Shown here: piece after piece, positions 10,701 to 21,111 of the stretch
Position numbering within the stretch: the stretch's first letter is position 1
Layout of the letters: each line of letters opens with the position of its first letter
Assembly (NCBI GenBank): GCA_964036295.1
Contig: OZ038466.1
Location: 10,752,001-10,816,000, forward strand
DNA length: 64,000 nt
Reading direction: 5' to 3'
Source: Plumapathes pennacea
Lineage: Eukaryota; Cnidaria; Anthozoa; Antipatharia; Myriopathidae
Notes under the pieces: generated by a model
The model's input: the letters and a program-made list of their open reading frames with translations, nothing else
Databases searched by the model: none
What the model was told of the DNA's origin: nothing
Made by a program: the position numbers and the translations under genes

Positions 10701-12591
10701 CACAGAACAATTTAACAGAAATTACGTATTTACAGGTTTCTATTATAAAACCTCATCATGACGTGATGTGACGTTTGTTTACTGCGCAGATAATAATGTC
10801 TTAATCAACAGCCATTCTGTGTTAATATAAGCACAGCCAACATTGGTATTACTAACATTTTAAGGCTTACCCATGGTTACCCATGTATCAAACTATCACA
10901 GAACAATTTAACAGAAATTACGTATTTACATGTTTCTAGTATAAAACCTCATCATGACGTGATGTGACGTTTGTTTACTGCGCAGATAGTAATGTCTTAA
11001 TCAACAGCCTTTCTGTGTTAATATAAGCTCAGTTAACATTGGTATTACTAACATTTTAAGGCTTAACCATGGTTACCCATGTATCAAACTATCACAGAAC
11101 GATTTAACAGAAATTACCTATTTACATGTTTCTATTATAAGGTGTCATCATGATGTGATGTGACGTTTGTTTACTGCCCAGATAGTAAAGTCTTAATCAA
11201 CAGCGATTCTGTGTTAATATAAGCACAGTTAACATTGGTATTACTAACATTTTAAGGCTTACCCATGGTTACCCATGTATCAAACTATCACAGAACAATT
11301 TAACAGAAATTACGTATTTACAGGTTTCTATTATAAAACCTCATCATGACGTGATGTGACGTTTGTTTACTATTCAGATAGTAATGTCTTAATCAGCAGC
11401 CATTCTGTGTTAATATAAGCACAGTTAACATTGGTATTACTAACATTTTAAGGCTTACCCATGGTTACCCATGTATCAAACTATCACAGAACGATTTAAC
11501 AGAAATTACGTATTTACATGTTTCTATTATAAGGCGTCATCATGAGGTAATGTGACGTTTGTTTACTGCGGAGATAATAATGACCTAATCAACAGCGATT
11601 CTGTGTTAATATAAGCACAGTTAACATTGGTATTACTAACATTTTAAGGCTTACCCATGGTTACCCATGTATCAAACTATCACAGAACAATTTAACAGAA
11701 ATTACGTATTTACATGTTTCTAGTATAAAACCTCATCATGCCGTGATGTGACGTTTGTTTACTGCCCAGATAGTAATGTCTTAATCAACAGCCTTTCTGT
11801 GTTAATATAAGCACAGTTAACATTGGTATTACTAACATTTTAAGGCTTAACCATGGTTACCCATGTATCAAACTATCACAAAACGATTTAACAGAAATTA
11901 CCTATTTACATGTTTCTATTATAAGGTGTCATCATGATGTGATGTGACGTTTGTTTACTGCCCAGATAGTAAAGTCTTAATCAACAGCGATTCTGTGTTA
12001 ATATAAGCACAGTTAACATTGGTATTACTAACATTTTAAGGCTTACCCATGGTTACCCATGTATCAAACTATCACAGAACAATTTAACAGAAATTACGTA
12101 TTTACATGTTTCTATTATAAAACCTCATCATGACGTGATGTGACGTTTGTTTACTATTCAGATAGTAATGTCTTAATCAGCAGCCATTCTGTGTTAATAT
12201 AAGCTCAGTTAACATTGGTATTACTAACATTTTAAGGCTTACCCATGGTTACCCATGTATCAAACTATCACAGAACGATTTAACAGAAATTACGTATTTA
12301 CATGTTTCTATTATAAGGCGTCATCATGAGATAATGTGACGTTTGTTTACTGCGGAGATAATAATGACCTAATCAACAGCGATTCTGTGTTAATATAAGC
12401 ACAGTTAACATTGGTATTACTAACATTTTAAGGCTTACCCATGGTTACCCATGTATCAAACTATCACAGAACAATTTAACAGAAATTACGTATTTACATG
12501 TTTCTATTATAAAACGTCATCATGCCGTGATGTGACGTTTGTTTACTGCGCAGATAGTAAAGTCTTAATCAACAGCCATTCTGTGTTAATA
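7779..12591. repeat. 196-bp satellite array 2 (~24.5 monomers)
   Basis: Same monomer as array 1. It begins at the TTACGTA phase at the D1 border and ends at the TGTGTTAATA phase where B starts, which explains the half monomer. A rare ATTACCTATTT variant marks copied blocks (see the 980-bp repeats). Confidence 0.95.
8571..10530. repeat. Tandem 980-bp (5-monomer) higher-order duplication
   Basis: 8571-9550 and 9551-10530 match almost base for base, including private variants (GTAATAT[C/A]TTAATCAGC, CACAGTCAACATTGG, TTCTAGTATAAAACC). Further partial copies follow at 3- and 4-monomer spacing, with the ATTACCTATTT variant before 9551, 10531, 11118 and 11903. Confidence 0.85.
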
Positions 12592-15362
12592 CAAGACAGG
12601 CCCGTGGCCAGTGCGCTCGAGACGTCATTAGTACAATGAATAGAGACACGCATGGTCCCGGGAGAGGAACTTTTGTCGTGCGTTTATATCCAAAAGATAT
12701 TATAGCCGAGTCAGTTTTTGCACATGACGGATCCAAGAGCTCCTTTTATTTTTCTTGCCCTCTTTTCTTCTAATTTCGGCCAAACAGATATTCACGAAAA
12801 AGTGTAATATAATAATTGAGAGAAAACAATTATCGAAGGCCCCGTAGGAATATTCTTCGTTTGCAACAACCCAGTTTTCATAGCTCCCGACTCATGCCGG
12901 GTATAATGTTTCATACGGAATAATGTTTTCAATGAGTGATTTGCTTTTGCCTTGAGTGATCGTTTTTGCCGGGAGCATTTTGAACTTGCTTTCCGATGCA
13001 CGTGACAGTACTTGTGTGACGCTTGCTATACAACCTGGCAACCTTGTTGAGTGAATTTTCAAGATGACATGTTTTGTGGAGGAACTGTGTTGTCATTTTG
13101 TAATTGGATTGACTGGGGAATACCCGACATCTTAAGTAGCTGTAAGACAGCGTAATAGCCTTATCTCGTCTTCCCAGCGTGTGCATCATGTTCAAGTAGC
13201 TGTAATTGAAAGCTTTTAGACTTATCTCTGTAGCACATTGAAACATGACACTTCCCATGATGAAATTACTTCGTATGAAAAAGCCATCTCAGACGTTACG
13301 CATCCTACATGTACAAGTCTGATCACTAATATGTTCAAGACTGCTATGCAATAAGCTTTAACGCAAAATTCTGGGTCGATACGAAATTAATTTCTATCGG
13401 AAGCTGCAGACGTTTGAATACCGTGACAACAAAGGCGTGCATCACGGGCTTGTGGAGGAAACATTACGGCTCGGATAGTCGGATATCAACCTTGAGCCTT
13501 TGAAGACTTCGAGGTATTCAGTGACAAATATTCTCGATGTAATCGCCTGCCGGTCTTTCCTGCTTTTGTTAAAGCGGCGTGAGTGAAAGCTAAGTAGTTG
13601 ATGATTCGGGATTCCCCGTTCTATGATATTATGCTCGTGACATTTCATTGACAGATCTTGTATCTTAATCTCGCGTGATATTTGCCTCAAACCTATTAGT
13701 AATTCAGTATCCTCAGACAATAAACAAAGAACCTTTACTGCACGCAAAACGAAGTTAAACGCCGACTGTTCGTATACGCCGCGCATTACACAAAGCCGCA
13801 GAGTTTCCGACAAAGGGAGACGCTCTGCCCGCAGGGAAAAGTTCAAGTTCTATCAAGTTTCGACACGTCTTCTACTACTTATTCGATGTTCTTTCACACA
13901 AATATTGCTCAGAACATAGATACATTGGTTGAAGCGGTATCTATAATCGAGCATTTGCAAAACACAACCCTTCGTACTTTACGGGGGTCCCGCTGGTAAC
14001 ACATCAAGCATTTGTGTACGGCTATTTTCAAGTCTTCCGACGCTTAAAAACAATGCAAGCCAAAATCGCTCTTAAAGTATGGCTTCCGTGCATCCAGAAA
14101 GCCAACCGATGATCGTTTTGTTTGGATCAACAACTGAAGGACCGGAATTTTTTTCTATATCCCTTGACAGAGAAAACGCATTGTACTTGGTTCTGTGATT
14201 TTGATCTCTGAATACGTCTGATCTTGCAATGCCTGTTTTTTAACACATTTTAAAATACAAACGTATCTTAGCACCTCGGTTACTTTTGGCAATCTTCTTT
14301 TTGAGCTTCTAGCTTTCTCGCAGCGATGGTTTATTGATCCTAATTTTCTCTTTCCATTTCCATCTGTGGCTTTTTATTGTTTCCATGTTGTTTACATGCA
14401 CGTTCACGGAACGCATTAGCATTGTGAAGTACGTAAGCTCGGGTATAATCATGAACTTTTGACGACTTTGGGACATTCTTTGAAATGTATTCTCGTATTA
14501 GTCGCCTGCTTTTTCTACTCTTGTTCAAAATGCGTGAAAGGTTATTCAAGGGTACGTGGCTCGGCTCACGACTTCGTCTTGGAGGACTTCGGTTTTCTTT
14601 CACATAAACATTTGTGGGAATACAATAAAACTGAGCGAAGCGAGATCTACCAACGGTTCCACTGATTGTTTGACCTTCATGGCACCGAGCCAAAATGTCG
14701 GAACAACAACATAAATGCACAGCAGAGTGAAATTTTGATCCCAAACAAAAGTCAGATTTTCTGACGCTTTACTTGTATCAGCAAGAATAATACAAAGTAA
14801 AAGAATACAAAGTACCTTCAAGTTTACCTTCATACTAAACAGTTCCATATAATCCGATATCAAGCGCTTGTCAAGAATCGAAGTTGCTTCGCCGTCTTTA
14901 CACAGGTTCTCGTCTTTGTATCTCGAGCGCCTTCGTTCAGCTTGTTCCTTCAAGTTCTCAAGGTTCTGGATATCAGATTCTTCGTACATTTCTGTACAGT
15001 TGTGCATAGTTATGCAGTTCATTGATAAGTTCATTGCATTTGCTTTCATGGCTTTCAATATGGCTTTTGAGGCTGAACGGACCGACCCAAGCCAAAACCG
15101 CTCAATGAAATTTAGTGTGGGTCTACCGCAGCCGGCGTATGCGTTTGTAAGTAAGATGAGCGGTCCATAAAATAATCCACAGAGCCAACTAAGGCAAGCA
15201 ACTTGCTGTCTTCAAAATGGCGAAACTGCTCGCCCGCCAAGTCACTTGATCACAACGTCATCACAAATCACATGATAATATGAACCAATCATGCACCGCA
15301 TGCAGATTTGTAACCCAGAAAAAAAAATCTCTCCATTTTAAAACTTGTGTCGTCACAAGCAA
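12592..15362 (-). mobile_element. Element B, second copy of element A
   Basis: Aligned to A at an offset of about 11,670 with few differences. The left (3') end CAAGACAGGCCC interrupts a satellite monomer after TGTGTTAATA. The right (5') end, ...GTCACAAGCAA, abuts non-satellite DNA 67 bp before the MACPF exon acceptor. It carries the same ORFs as A (13442-13846, 14340-14744, 14600-15058, all minus), still open. It lies in the intron upstream of the exon at 15430. Confidence 0.6.
14600..15058 (-). CDS. Copy B of the signal-peptide-like ORF
   Basis: Same reading frame as the ORF at 2926-3513 in A, starting at an ATG within the module after ERFWLG. The signal-peptide-like ATG lies at 14831-14833. 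The frame is intact to the same stop. No recognised family. Confidence 0.3.
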   Translation of the reverse strand: MKAMKANAMNLSMNCITMHNCTEMYEESDIQNLENLKEQAERRRSRYKDENLCKDGEATSILDKRLISDYMELFSMKVNLKVLCILLLCIILADTSKASENLTFVWDQNFTLLCIYVVVPTFWLGAMKVKQSVEPLVDLASLSFIVFPQMFM

Positions 15363-15429
15363 TTATCATTCATGCATTATTCTGTGGTACAAATAATATG
15401 TGTCTGACTGTTTCTCTCTCAATTAATAG

Positions 15430-16064
15430 AGGACTTCATTCAGCGGTGGGGAACCCACTACATCAAGTCAGCAAAGTTTGGCGGACAGTTACAGATAAGA
15501 AAGACCATGGATAGCGCAACTGCTCAAAGCAAGACTGCCTTCTCTAAGAAGATGGAAATAGAATATAAAAGTATATTCTCAAGCGCTGGTGCAAGCTCGA
15601 GCACCGAAATGTCAGCCGAACAAAAAGAAGCAAAATCAACGACGTCTACATCAGTTGTGGCTGAAGGAGGGAGTCAGGAGATCGCTTCTATCCTGTCGGA
15701 TGTTTATTCACCAACATTCAAGAGCGAATTCAAGGAATGGCTGCAAAGTATCCCCTCCTACCCCAAACCATTCAAGTTTCAAATGAGTCCTATCACTAAC
15801 CTGGTGAACTTCCGTGCCTCTGACTTGTTTCCAGAGGAAGATGTCCCCTGGGGCTGTGAAGGATATTCCACCGCGCTAAAAACGGAGAAAAATAATGACG
15901 GTGAATACGTAAAGTATTACGAAGTCACAGAAGATGCAGTGGGTAGTGAGGGTGCAAAGTTACGAAAGGTTTACTGTCCTTACGACAGGCGAGACTCGGT
16001 AGTGGCAGCTATCAAGAGAAGACGATCTAGTCTTCGCACGGCCATTGAAGTTTACATGGAAGAG
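15430..16064 (+). CDS. Exon 1 of the visible gene: MACPF domain, C-terminal part
   Basis: The acceptor is TTTCTCTCTCAATTAATAG, and the first two bases complete a codon (phase 1). The frame runs directly into DFIQRWGTHYIKSAKFGG, the MACPF signature region (W/Y-G-T-H-Y-[IV]) near the start of the exon. Next comes a Ser/Lys-rich segment typical of the second transmembrane-hairpin region, then the conserved helical stretch ending in a Pro-rich strand (PKPFKFQMSPI). The last ~70 residues carry Cys residues and a basic RRDSVVAAIKRRR patch. The donor is GAAGAG|GTACGG; the open frame beyond 16064 is intronic. The first ATG in frame (15507) is internal, not a start. Confidence 0.8.
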
Positions 16065-16380
16065 GTACGGGGAGCGTTAATTTTTCAGTGCTATTTCGTC
16101 TCGCTAAAAAGACAAACTCCGTTAAATAACGGCAAAAGCAGTCAATAAAATTGGCGCAATTTAATTGGTAAAGGATCCGTATCCTCCAACGTAACCTGAG
16201 TATTAGGCTACTTTTTCCCTATACCACACCTCTCTGGAAAAAAAGCTTGAAACTCAGATTACCTCTAACGCCCAGCCGGAAATATCTAATGTTGTCAAAG
16301 TCGTTGCAAAGCAGCCCTTTTACCAAATATACCACCAAAATTCCATGACCATTTCGACTGCACCTCCACTATATAGAGAA

Positions 16381-16464
16381 TAATACATGGGCGCGCGGAG
16401 ATATGAAATTTATCGAGATGAACACGAGAAGATAAATTTCATATCTCCAAGCGTCCGTGTATTA
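16381..16464. repeat. Inverted repeat, 34-bp arms, 16-bp loop
   Basis: The left arm opens with TAATACATGGGCGCG and ends with GAGATATGAAATTTATC; the right arm begins GATAAATTTCATATCTCC and ends GTGTATTA. Arms agree at all but about five positions. MITE-like hairpin. Confidence 0.85.
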
Positions 16465-16469
16465 TTCTG

Positions 16470-16650
16470 TTTATTTCATAAACTCTGGTGTGATACAGAG
16501 ATTTCCGCCACTAAGAAATGCAAAAACATGCAAGATCACTGCTTGGTCGATATTAACACACGTAAAAAATATCGTATTTTTACGTGTGTTCAGATACGAC
16601 ATTTCTCAGTGGCGAAAATCTCTATATCACATCAGAGTTTATGTAATAAA
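16470..16650. repeat. 181-bp palindrome with nested central hairpin
   Basis: Outer arms begin TTTATTTCATAAACTC and end GAGTTTATGTAATAAA. Pairing continues through the GCCACT/AGTGGC block. At the centre, 16555-16590 is a near-perfect hairpin (AACACACGTAAAAAATA / TATTTTTACGTGTGTT). It lies 5 bp from the preceding inverted repeat, so the two may be one element. Confidence 0.8.
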
Positions 16651-17453
16651 ACGTAATCTACTGCACACGCTGTATTCTTTGCAATAATGATTATCTATCA
16701 TTGAAACAGGAGGTACACTGGGAGAAAATGGAAAGCAAGTACTTAGGGGAATTATTTTAATTCGTCGACCCCTGGAGAACACGTATAGGACGATTTGTGA
16801 AAGCTGGGGCCAATTAATAAACATCTACACATGTATTTTACAAGTTGGACCATAATTCAAACACCACTAAACGGACTCCAATCAGACAAACTTTTCAAAA
16901 CATTACAGATACAGGTCTCAATTGTGATACTGGAACTGATTTTGTCATGGTACTGGATTAAAGCGTGTTTTAACGTGTGGGGAAATTGATCCAGCTTGTA
17001 AAATACAACTGTAAATGTTCTTTTGAACTGGCCCCTGGACGCCTCTATAAAGTTTGAGCTGACGTGTTGAGCTTTCAGTAGCCGGAGCAAGTGCACAAAG
17101 AGATTAGGAGAACGCTTGCGCCAGCACATGCTTAATATAAAAACCACACTAAAAACGTTTCCAAGCCCTGTAGCCTAATTGAGTTTTGTCGCGGTTGTTC
17201 CTGGCTTACAACTTCTTTCACAAATCAAGCGCAATTCAGAAGGGCTCAAGGATCAGTCGCTCGCCTTCAAGCTATGATAACTCATTTTAGAAAGTCATCA
17301 AGCTTTTTGTTTGATATTTTCGCGCGGTATACTATTTTGCCATAGTGGAAAAAACGATCTGATTAATATAGGTCTTTCACTTATACAAAGTTATTGTACT
17401 GTAGTTTATCGAGTGAGCGAATAATGATTACAAATAGGTGTAGTTGATAATCT

Positions 17454-17680
17454 GGGCCCGGTTTTTCAAAGCACGATAGCTAATCCTGGATTAGGTCTAA
17501 ACTTTCTTGTCATTTATAAGCCTGAAATTCGTCCACAGCGTCTTCCTTAAAGCGTTTTAAGCTAGAACAAGCTTTCTAATCCATCTTCGAACAAAACCCA
17601 TCAGTTTGTTGGCAGAGAGGTCGAGAAAAAGAGTTTCGTTAATCCTGGATTAGCTTAAACGACTTCCAAACAACCGGGCA
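17454..17680. mobile_element. MITE with GGGCCCGGTTTTTCAAA ends (~227 bp, uninterrupted copy)
   Basis: The left end is GGGCCCGGTTTTTCAAAG and the right end is the complement of GCCCGGTTGTTTGGAAG. Both ends carry TAATCCTGGATTAG-type sub-terminal palindromes. In reverse complement it matches the two halves of the element at 23529-24723 and shows the intact TTAA where that copy is interrupted. Confidence 0.8.
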
Positions 17681-17718
17681 CAATACGCTAATTTGAGGTG
17701 TTCCTTTTTTATCCACAG

Positions 17719-18402
17719 GGCACTATTTCGATCTCCGATTTCGAGCTTCAGGAATGTAAAGCTGATAAGACAGGTAATGAACAAGGCGATGAGCCTAATG
17801 AAGATTCAAAATTTTTCTCCTTGAAACACGTGCCAAGTTGGAGCCTGCTGACGAGCAGCGGCAAACCGGTCACAGTTATGTTAGACATGATGGAGGACTT
17901 GCATAGCTCATCTGACCAAGATCTGAACATCCCCAAAAACATGAAACGCCGTGTCAACTTTCTAGAAAACCACTGGTTCACTGATGATGAGAAAGGAGTT
18001 TTCCACCTTTACAACAGCTTTAATAATGGCGGCAGTGGTGACCACAACAACAAAAAGCTATCTGTTCTTGGTCTGGTGTTGAGTTTTGAAGAAAAGACCG
18101 GAAAACTTCTGTTAACTGATAACGATTACAACGCATCCAAACTGATTTATCCATCACTTAGTGACAATATGAAAGGCACCTATGTCGGCCAGGTACAAAT
18201 GGCTGACACCTCTAGCATTACAGAACCATGTCATGTTGAGTGGTCGAACGCTCTTCGGTTTGACCCAAGCGACGGAGGACAGTGTCTTCATTTCACGGCA
18301 ATTTCAGCTGGCACAATTTTTGCTGTTTTCTCCGTTTCGCCAAGGAAGAGAGAGTCTTGGTATTATGTTAAGATAGCAGACGACAGGGTTGACATAATAA
18401 AG
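17719..18402 (+). CDS. Exon 2: start of FA-like beta domain
   Basis: Acceptor ATCCACAG, phase 0, matching exon 1. It begins GTISISDFEL and ends VDIIK before donor GTAAGG. The first ~150 residues are not recognised. The last ~60 (hydrophobic strands around LHFTAISAGTIFAVFSV and WYYVKIADDRVDIIK) resemble the first strands of the Methyltransf_FA-type beta domain (farnesoic acid O-methyltransferase N-terminal domain), found as a non-catalytic module in many invertebrate secreted proteins. The donor is clear; the open frame continues 8 codons into the intron. Confidence 0.75.
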
Positions 18403-18480
18403 GTAAGGTTATATTCATCACTTTAAACAGCACCAACCTGGGCACCGAATGAAGTGTATGATGGTCCGAGTTATGTTTAA

Positions 18481-18665
18481 CTAGAAATACGATAATCGCA
18501 GATATCCTCTCGCGCTGACGAAGTGATTCGATTGCGTGTATTTTTCCTGATAAACTAATTATGCTTCCTGTGGGAGATTTCTTTACCATAGATTGGCATT
18601 GTCTCGGGTGATTGCGTGATTTGTATATTCTCCAAAAGATGTATGTCGCGTTCTCAAAATCTCCG
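18481..18665 (-). mobile_element. Helitron 3'-end fragment
   Basis: It opens (plus strand) CTAGAAATACGATAATCGC, matching the 3' terminus of the Helitron at 55043 (CTAGAAATACGATAACCGC), with A before CTAG, i.e. CTAG|T on the minus strand. A stem (CGCAGA / TCTCGCG with one bulge) sits at the expected distance. Shared GATTGCGTGA and CGTTCTCAAAAT blocks follow. I cannot find a matching 5' end, so the right border is approximate. Confidence 0.5.
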
Positions 18666-18936
18666 CGCTAAACAAGAAAGTAAAATACAAAAATCCCCAT
18701 TAGCGTCTTGATTATTACCCTCGCAGAGCTCGGGATTGTATTGATAAATTAATTGTTGGTAAATGAAATAAAGTTTTTACCATAACACACTAGTTTCTCG
18801 CTCTCTGATTGGTCGATTTACCGTGGTAAATAAGAGTCCAGACAACGATGCTGACGCCAGCTGACTCCAGCATGTCACGTTTTGCAGCAAAATACAACAA
18901 GTTTCCTGTATATTTCTAAATGTTGTGGTAAAAAAC

Positions 18937-19117
18937 AAATTTCCACTGGTTTGCCGTGGTGTGGACTCTTATTTACCACGATTTACGTCATCGCATGGTC
19001 AAAATTAGTTGCGGACTCACTCGGCAAAGCGCCTCGTGAGTCCACAACATTTTGACCATGTGATGACGTAAATCGTGGTAAATAAGAGTCCACACCACGG
19101 CAAACCAGTGGAAATTT
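18937..19117. repeat. Long palindrome, arms ~80 bp
   Basis: Arms from AAATTTCCACTGGTTTGCC to its complement GGCAAACCAGTGGAAATTT. Pairing is nearly perfect through the TGGACTCTTATTTACCACG and TTTACGTCATCGCATGGTC blocks, with a short loop around TCGGCAAAGCGCCTC. Part of the arm (TTTACC[A/G]TGGTAAATAAGAGTCC) also occurs once more to the left near 18820, so the element may extend to about 18755. Confidence 0.9.
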
Positions 19118-19397
19118 ATTAAATATGCGCCTCCTTGAAAATGTATACATGAAAGGACTGCCTGGAATACTTTACATCTTTTTTAATCTCGTACTGGCCA
19201 CCTTTTGAAACAAAACAAAACTTGTTTATAACTTCTGACAGCAAACATCATGCCACTTCTAAATGTATTTAGTCTATGTTCCTTTAATGACCGGCCCAAG
19301 ATTATGAATTTCCAGTCCAACCTCAGTATTATCGACAAATTTCATTAAGGGTCTTATGCAGCTATGTATCTCACTCAGACTTCGCTTTCTCTCCAAG

Positions 19398-19869
19398 AAT
19401 ACAGATTCTTTGGACTACACCACTTTGGTCAACGCCGTCGGCCTCGGTGATTCCTCCATTCACCAATCTTTCTTCGTGTGCATCACGGAATCTAAACCTG
19501 GTGTCCTGATTGAGTATGGTAAAAGTGAGGGAAGCTCGGACAGTGGCGACATTTTTCTCAGTTATGCCGACAGTGTGCCAAAGCCAGCAAGTGAAGACAC
19601 TGATGAAACTGACAAACGAACGAAGCAACAGCAAAACCAGAGAGAGAAAAAAACAATTGACACAGCCAGTCAATCTCAGGACCCAGCAGATTTACCCTTA
19701 CGCGTCAGATTTTACGCCTTTGGGAACCAGGACGATCCGGTGGAGATAATGGACGCACATATATTACCACGGAAACTCACAGACACAACTTGTAGAGGAT
19801 TAACTAAAAAAGATGTTGACACAGGCTTGTGCACCAGAGATTGCCCTTGGAGATGTGATCCCTTGGCTG
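19398..19869 (+). CDS. Exon 3: end of FA-like domain and start of Cys-rich linker
   Basis: Acceptor CTTTCTCTCCAAG, phase 0, matching exon 2. The strands SIHQSFFVCI, GVLIEYGK, DIFLSYAD and LRVRFYAFGN, then EIMDAHIL, fit the second half of a Methyltransf_FA-like fold. An acidic/Gln/Lys-rich insert (about residues 75-105 of the exon) splits it. The last 30 residues hold four Cys (CRGL, LCTRDCPWRC). The donor is GGCTG|GTTTGT (weak but phase-correct, phase 1). Confidence 0.72.
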
Positions 19870-20496
19870 GTTTGTATATAGTATATATGAAAAATTAGGA
19901 TAGTTTTAGACATTATATTAACTAAAAACATATTGTACAAGCTCCATGGCCAGGCAGATTTTACATTTTGGGATGAAGCAGCGAGCTGACGTTCGAAGCG
20001 AGGTGGGATGATGTGCAACTAAACATATTTAGCCACTTTTTAGGTTTATAGTTCCCGAAGACCGTCACTCGGCGAACGACCAAAAACCCCTATGTACATT
20101 TTTATAATCGCCAACGGTCATGTTCTTTTGTAATAACAAAGGTATCGAATATCACTGCGTGACAGACAGACAGCCCCCCGAAGCCGCCAAGGCTGTGGTT
20201 TTACTTTACAAAACAGCACAACCATTGCTGTATAAATAATGCCGTGTTTACACGAGGAACATTTACCTCGGTGCAAGCATTTACTTTACTGCACTAAACG
20301 TACCACGTGTAGACAGTTTACAAAACATTGGTAAATGTAGTTCAGAACAATAGTAAATTTACCGTAGTAAATGCCAATTTACCATCTTGCAGGGCATGGT
20401 AAATGCAAATTTACCGCGATAATTTTTTTACTTCGGTAAATGTCTCTCGTGTAAACACGGCACCAGACTTTAACACAGATATTTTTTCGATCTCAG
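19870..20496 (+). other. Intron with a MITE at its 3' end
   Basis: About 370 bp of unremarkable sequence, then the TIR element at 20241-20461 ending only 36 bp before exon 4. Confidence 0.65.
20241..20461. mobile_element. MITE, 221 bp, GCCGTGTTTACACGAG termini
   Basis: The left end GCCGTGTTTACACGAG and the right end CTCGTGTAAACACGGC are perfect inverted repeats, followed on both sides by ACATTTACC-type sequence. The interior is rich in GGTAAATG/CATTTACC. No target duplication is obvious. Confidence 0.85.
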
Positions 20497-20622
20497 GGTG
20501 CTCGGGAGAAGGAGAAAATATAAAATGTGGTGCCTGCCGAGTAGCATGGAACCCTGTCACTGAAAAGTGTGTGGAACAATGTGATACTGGTTATTTTCCA
20601 AATGCTGCGAAAATTTGTAAAG
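20497..20622 (+). CDS. Exon 4: Cys-rich (EGF/furin-like) segment
   Basis: Acceptor TTTTTTCGATCTCAG, phase 1, matching exon 3. Six Cys in about 40 residues (GCSGEGENIKCGACRV..., EKCVEQCDTGYF..., ICK), with the CxxC and CDTGYFP pattern of furin-like or EGF-like repeats. With four Cys from exon 3 it makes ten, an even number. Donor GTGAGT at 20623, phase 1. Confidence 0.78.
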
Positions 20623-21111
20623 GTGAGTGTCTCTGGCCAAATGGATTCCCACTCAATTCAAGTTTGCTAAAAGCCTGGCGATAGACACAAGGTCCAGAGG
20701 ATTTAAATTTGAAAGCGGAAATCTTACCTTGTAATGAATACCATCGTTTTGCACAATACGATTTTCGTGAGTCATTTAACCAATGTTTCTCTCGTCCGCC
20801 ATTTTGAAACTGTCATAGGTACTTTATGTATGCTACACTAATGTCCCCACTGATAAATCGCGGGCGCAACTTCACCGTCGCGCCACGGGTGTCTTTTCAG
20901 AGCTTTCCGAATGAGGCACGAAGTGCTAACAAACCGTCGGCTTTGCGACCTTGCCACCCCGCAGTACTTTGGCCTGCGGAATATATGTTAACTTACAAGA
21001 TAAGATTCGCGCCTTTAAACTGAACTTGTCAGGACCTTTTGCAATGGGCAGAAAAGCAGATTTTCGTAAGCTAACACAGGACTTCACTATTGTTTTATCC
21101 ACAAACTGCAG
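20623..21111 (+). other. Intron, nothing recognised
   Basis: 489 bp between GTGAGT and the acceptor ACAAACTGCAG. No repeat or gene identified. Confidence 0.6.

Larger units (their letters stand above)
924..15362 (-). mobile_element. Composite Helitron-like block A-satellite-D1-satellite-B
   Basis: A 14.4-kb block whose ends coincide exactly with termini of the same element family. On the minus strand it opens with the 5' terminus of B (TTGCTTGTGACGAC, 15362) and closes with the 3' terminus of A (GGCCTGTCTTG, 924). The flanks are ATGATAA on the 5' side and TTATATT on the 3' side, which joins as an A|T target. Satellite DNA lies only inside the block, and both outer flanks are non-satellite. 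Inference: the block was inserted as one unit by read-through past B's own 3' end. Alternatives are ectopic recombination between A and B copies, or independent insertions at the edges of a pre-existing satellite array. Confidence 0.5.
16065..17718 (+). other. Intron with three inverted-repeat elements
   Basis: Between donor GTACGG and acceptor TTTTTTATCCACAG. Besides the palindromes and the MITE listed separately, I see no coding sequence. Confidence 0.7.
18403..19397 (+). other. Intron with a Helitron 3'-end relic and a long foldback
   Basis: From donor GTAAGG to acceptor TTTCTCTCCAAG. It contains the CTAG-ended fragment at 18481 and the 181-bp palindrome at 18937-19117. No coding segment seen. 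Confidence 0.65.

Noticed and set aside
12451..12639. 62-aa ORF across the satellite/B junction
   Set aside because: A chance frame over a monomer and the first bases of element B; no domain.
924..15362. A and B as long terminal repeats of an LTR retrotransposon
   Set aside because: No TG...CA ends, primer binding site, polypurine tract, gag/pol or target duplication. The termini instead show hairpin plus CT[AT]G and A|T targets.
15507..16148. Stand-alone gene starting at the ATG at 15507
   Set aside because: The frame is open upstream to a proper acceptor and encodes the MACPF signature before this ATG. The 3' part after the GTACGG donor is intronic.
19356..19397. Coding start at 19356
   Set aside because: Phase and the acceptor CTCCAAG at 19397 place the exon start at 19398; the sequence before it is pyrimidine-rich intron.
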